Origin: Candidatus Aminicenantes bacterium UBA876
Lineage (GTDB): Bacteria > Acidobacteriota > Aminicenantia > UBA2199
Direction: 5' to 3'
Assembly (NCBI GenBank): GCA_002294665.1
Contig: DBFQ01000098.1
Coordinates: 15,024 to 30,935, forward strand
DNA: 15,912 nt
Notes under the pieces: generated by a model
Told to the model about the DNA's origin: nothing
The model's input: only the letters and a program-made list of their open reading frames with translations
Database searches by the model: none
Program-made: the position numbers and the translations under genes
Shown: one piece after another, positions 14,595 through 15,912 of the stretch
Layout of the letters: each line of letters begins with the position of its first letter
Numbering within the stretch: position 1 is the first letter of the stretch

Positions 14595-15065
14595 ATGGCG
14601 AACGATGATTTCATGCGCCTGGCCCGCGAAGAAGCGCTGCGGGGAATCCGTAACGGACATGGCGGCCCGTTCGGCGCGGTGCTTGTACGGAACGGCTCGG
14701 TTGTTTCCAGCGCGCACAATGAGGTTCTCCGGCAAAAAGACCCCACGGCCCATGCCGAAATCCTGGCCATTCGCCGTGCCGCCGGAGTTCTCGACCGTCC
14801 CCACCTGGATGATTGTGTGCTGTACACCACCTGCGAACCATGTCCCATGTGTCTGGGAGCCATCGCCTGGGCGCGTATTCCCCGCCTCTATTTCGGCTGT
14901 ACCCGCAATGACGCCGAAGAAATCGGGTTTTCCGACCGCCAAATTTATGCCCTGATCCGGGATGAACCTTCCACGATCCTGCTGGAGCGCATATCCCTGG
15001 AACGATCATCATGCCTGCAATTGTTCCACGAATGGCGGAACCATGGTGATCACATTCTGTACTAA
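14595..15065 (+). CDS. guaD: Guanine deaminase (cytidine-deaminase fold)
   Basis: 156 aa, the same length as B. subtilis GuaD. It converts guanine to xanthine and ammonia in purine salvage. Zinc-site motifs are TAHAE (H53, catalytic E55) and EPCPMC (C83, C86). GGPFGAVLV, LDDCVLYTTCEPC, EEIGFSDRQIY and the C-terminal FHEWRN...ILY all match the bacterial GuaD pattern; the last two set it apart from TadA tRNA deaminase. The ATG at 14595 is chosen because GGAGAG ends eight bases before it. A GTG at 14586 would overlap the channel stop and add three residues. It lies 5 bases after the channel gene, indicating translational coupling. A broader nucleobase specificity is possible. Confidence 0.82.
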   Translation: MANDDFMRLAREEALRGIRNGHGGPFGAVLVRNGSVVSSAHNEVLRQKDPTAHAEILAIRRAAGVLDRPHLDDCVLYTTCEPCPMCLGAIAWARIPRLYFGCTRNDAEEIGFSDRQIYALIRDEPSTILLERISLERSSCLQLFHEWRNHGDHILY

Positions 15066-15073
15066 ACTCTGAT

Positions 15074-15114
15074 TTGCACCGATTATTGCGCTTTGTTACA
15101 ATCATGGCAGTAAT
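15074..15114 (+). promoter_or_regulatory. Promoter and operator-like inverted repeat of the encapsulin operon
   Basis: TTGCAC (15074-15079), 17 bases, TACAAT (15097-15102) with an extended TG (TGTTACAAT). ATTATTGC (15082-15089) and GCAGTAAT (15107-15114), inverse with one mismatch, flank the -10, so a repressor dimer could block it. It does not fit a classical Fur box well. Transcription would begin near 15109. An excellent AAGGAGG ribosome site at 15122-15128 follows. Confidence 0.55.
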
Positions 15115-15134
15115 GCATAAAAAGGAGGCAAACC

Positions 15135-15506
15135 ATGAGTACGGTTTATCATGAATCCGGGCTTTCACCGGAAGCCGAAAATATCCACCGCGCGCTCGCC
15201 AGTTTGTGTGAAGAACTGGAAGCCGTTGACTGGTACAACCAGCGGGCGGATGTCGCCAGCGACAATGAGTTGAAGAAAATTTTGATCCACAACCGCAACG
15301 AAGAGATCGAGCACGCAGCCATGGTTCTGGAATGGCTGCGCCGCCAGATCCCTGAATTTGAAACCGAGTTGCGTACCTACCTTTTCCAATCCGGCTCGAT
15401 CACCGAGATTGAAGAAGGTGAACAGGAAGAAGGTTCCGGGAGCAATCCGCCGCCGGCAAGCGGCAGCCTGGGAATCGGGAACTTAAAACAGGGAGGATCA
15501 AAATGA
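15135..15506 (+). CDS. encFtn: Encapsulated ferritin-like protein (EncFtn), encapsulin cargo
   Basis: 123 aa. It oxidises Fe(II) at a di-iron centre formed between subunits and feeds iron into an encapsulin shell. ELEAVDWYNQR and EEIEHAAMVLEWLRRQ are the family signatures. By alignment to the R. rubrum protein from memory (offset of 5), E27, Y34, E57 and H60 correspond to its ferroxidase residues E32, Y39, E62 and H65. LRTYLF follows in place. The two-helix core (about 13-88) is joined by an acidic, Gly/Ser/Pro-rich linker (about 91-111) to SLGIGNLKQ, the C-terminal targeting peptide that docks in the shell. The ATG has AAGGAGG six bases upstream. Its stop overlaps the shell gene start (ATGA). 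Confidence 0.93.
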   Translation: MSTVYHESGLSPEAENIHRALASLCEELEAVDWYNQRADVASDNELKKILIHNRNEEIEHAAMVLEWLRRQIPEFETELRTYLFQSGSITEIEEGEQEEGSGSNPPPASGSLGIGNLKQGGSK

Positions 15507-15912
15507 GCGATCTGTTGAAACGAAACATGGCTCCACTGGGGAGTCAGGCCTGGAATGAAATAGACGAACAAGCCCGCAAGACCCTGCGCGGCAATCTGTC
15601 CGCGCGTAAACTGGTTGATTTTGAGGGTCCTTCCGGCTGGACCCTGGCCGCCGTCAACCTGGGGCGCGTGAGCCTGGATTTGGCGGACAAACCGGTTCAA
15701 GGCGTGCGTTGGGGTCTGCGCCAGGCTCAGCCCCTGCTGGAGGCCCGCGTCGATTTCACGCTGTCCATGGAAGAACTGGAGCACCTGGAACGGGGGGTAC
15801 GCAATCCGGACCTGGCCCCCCTGGAAACCGCCTGCCGCCAGATGGCCCGCTTTGAGGAAACCGCCATTTATCACGGCATCGAAGGAGCGGGAATCAACGG
15901 CATTATTCCCAG
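15503..15912 (+). CDS. enc: Encapsulin shell protein (HK97 fold), 3' end cut by window
   Basis: The first 136 residues are in view; family-1 encapsulins are about 265-285 aa. LKRNMAPLGSQAWNEIDEQA is the N-terminal helix and LSARKLVDFEGPSGW the next conserved strand, both closely like the T. maritima shell. RWGLRQAQPLLEARVDFTL and LEHLERGVRNPDL match the E-loop and spine region, and IYHGIEGAGINGI the following segment. It self-assembles into an icosahedral nanocompartment that stores iron with the EncFtn cargo. GGGAGG lies six bases before the ATG, and the start overlaps the cargo stop, so the two are made in fixed ratio. Triangulation number cannot be told. Confidence 0.93.
   Translation, partial: MSDLLKRNMAPLGSQAWNEIDEQARKTLRGNLSARKLVDFEGPSGWTLAAVNLGRVSLDLADKPVQGVRWGLRQAQPLLEARVDFTLSMEELEHLERGVRNPDLAPLETACRQMARFEETAIYHGIEGAGINGIIP

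Noticed and set aside
15082..15114. Fur box for the encapsulin operon
   Set aside because: The inverted repeat has long spacing and does not give the contiguous GATAAT hexamers expected, so I call it only operator-like.
15377..15874. Minus-strand 165-codon frame opposite the encapsulin genes
   Set aside because: It is antisense to the clearly recognised EncFtn tail and encapsulin shell.

Overview
The window reads as a chromosomal stretch of a free-living, moderately GC-rich, Gram-negative bacterium. It has a signal-peptide outer-membrane beta-barrel protein, a classical two-component phosphate-type regulator pair, sigma70-like promoters and Shine-Dalgarno sites. I see no rRNA, tRNA, CRISPR array, transposase or phage gene. 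The phylum cannot be fixed from the sequence alone. An Acidobacteriota/Aminicenantes- or delta-proteobacteria-like lineage would fit the gene style and the intergenic repeats, but this is a guess.

Layout: (1) 1-1329, a processive family-2 glycosyltransferase of hyaluronan/chitin synthase type, cut by the left edge. (2) 1330-1792, a gene-free stretch carrying two related palindrome-ended repeat elements and a CAAAT-rich repeat tract. (3) 1793-5854, a PhoB-like response regulator and PhoR-like sensor kinase (overlapping ATGA), a small membrane protein, and a porin-like outer-membrane protein. The porin promoter carries three 11-bp-spaced half-sites that look like a Pho box, so this reads as a phosphate-response module with a target porin beside its own regulators. 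(4) 5855-6289, a strong hairpin after the porin, an A/T-tract, a near-consensus promoter and a second strong GC hairpin, with no sizeable ORF: a candidate small RNA or leader. (5) 6290-7333, a NYN ribonuclease-like protein with a LOTUS/OST-HTH domain, convergent with a minus-strand pair (small two-TM protein, then SAM methyltransferase). (6) 8550-9170, a second SAM methyltransferase with its own extended -10 promoter. (7) 11811-9282, minus strand, a GtrB-like polyprenyl-phosphate glycosyltransferase followed by a polytopic GT-C-like membrane protein. (8) 12089-15065, plus strand: a sodium:solute symporter, a two-TM RCK potassium channel and a guanine deaminase, closely spaced. (9) 15135-15912, an encapsulated ferritin (EncFtn) and the start of its encapsulin shell gene, cut by the right edge: an iron-storage nanocompartment operon.

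Most genes belong to known families. The parts most worth a second look are the unexplained intergenic structures (1350-1669, 5939-6161, 8323-8356), the Pho-box-like array at 4764-4791, the NYN-LOTUS protein, and the operator-like inverted repeat over the encapsulin promoter. I did not find a convincing wholly new multi-gene system.
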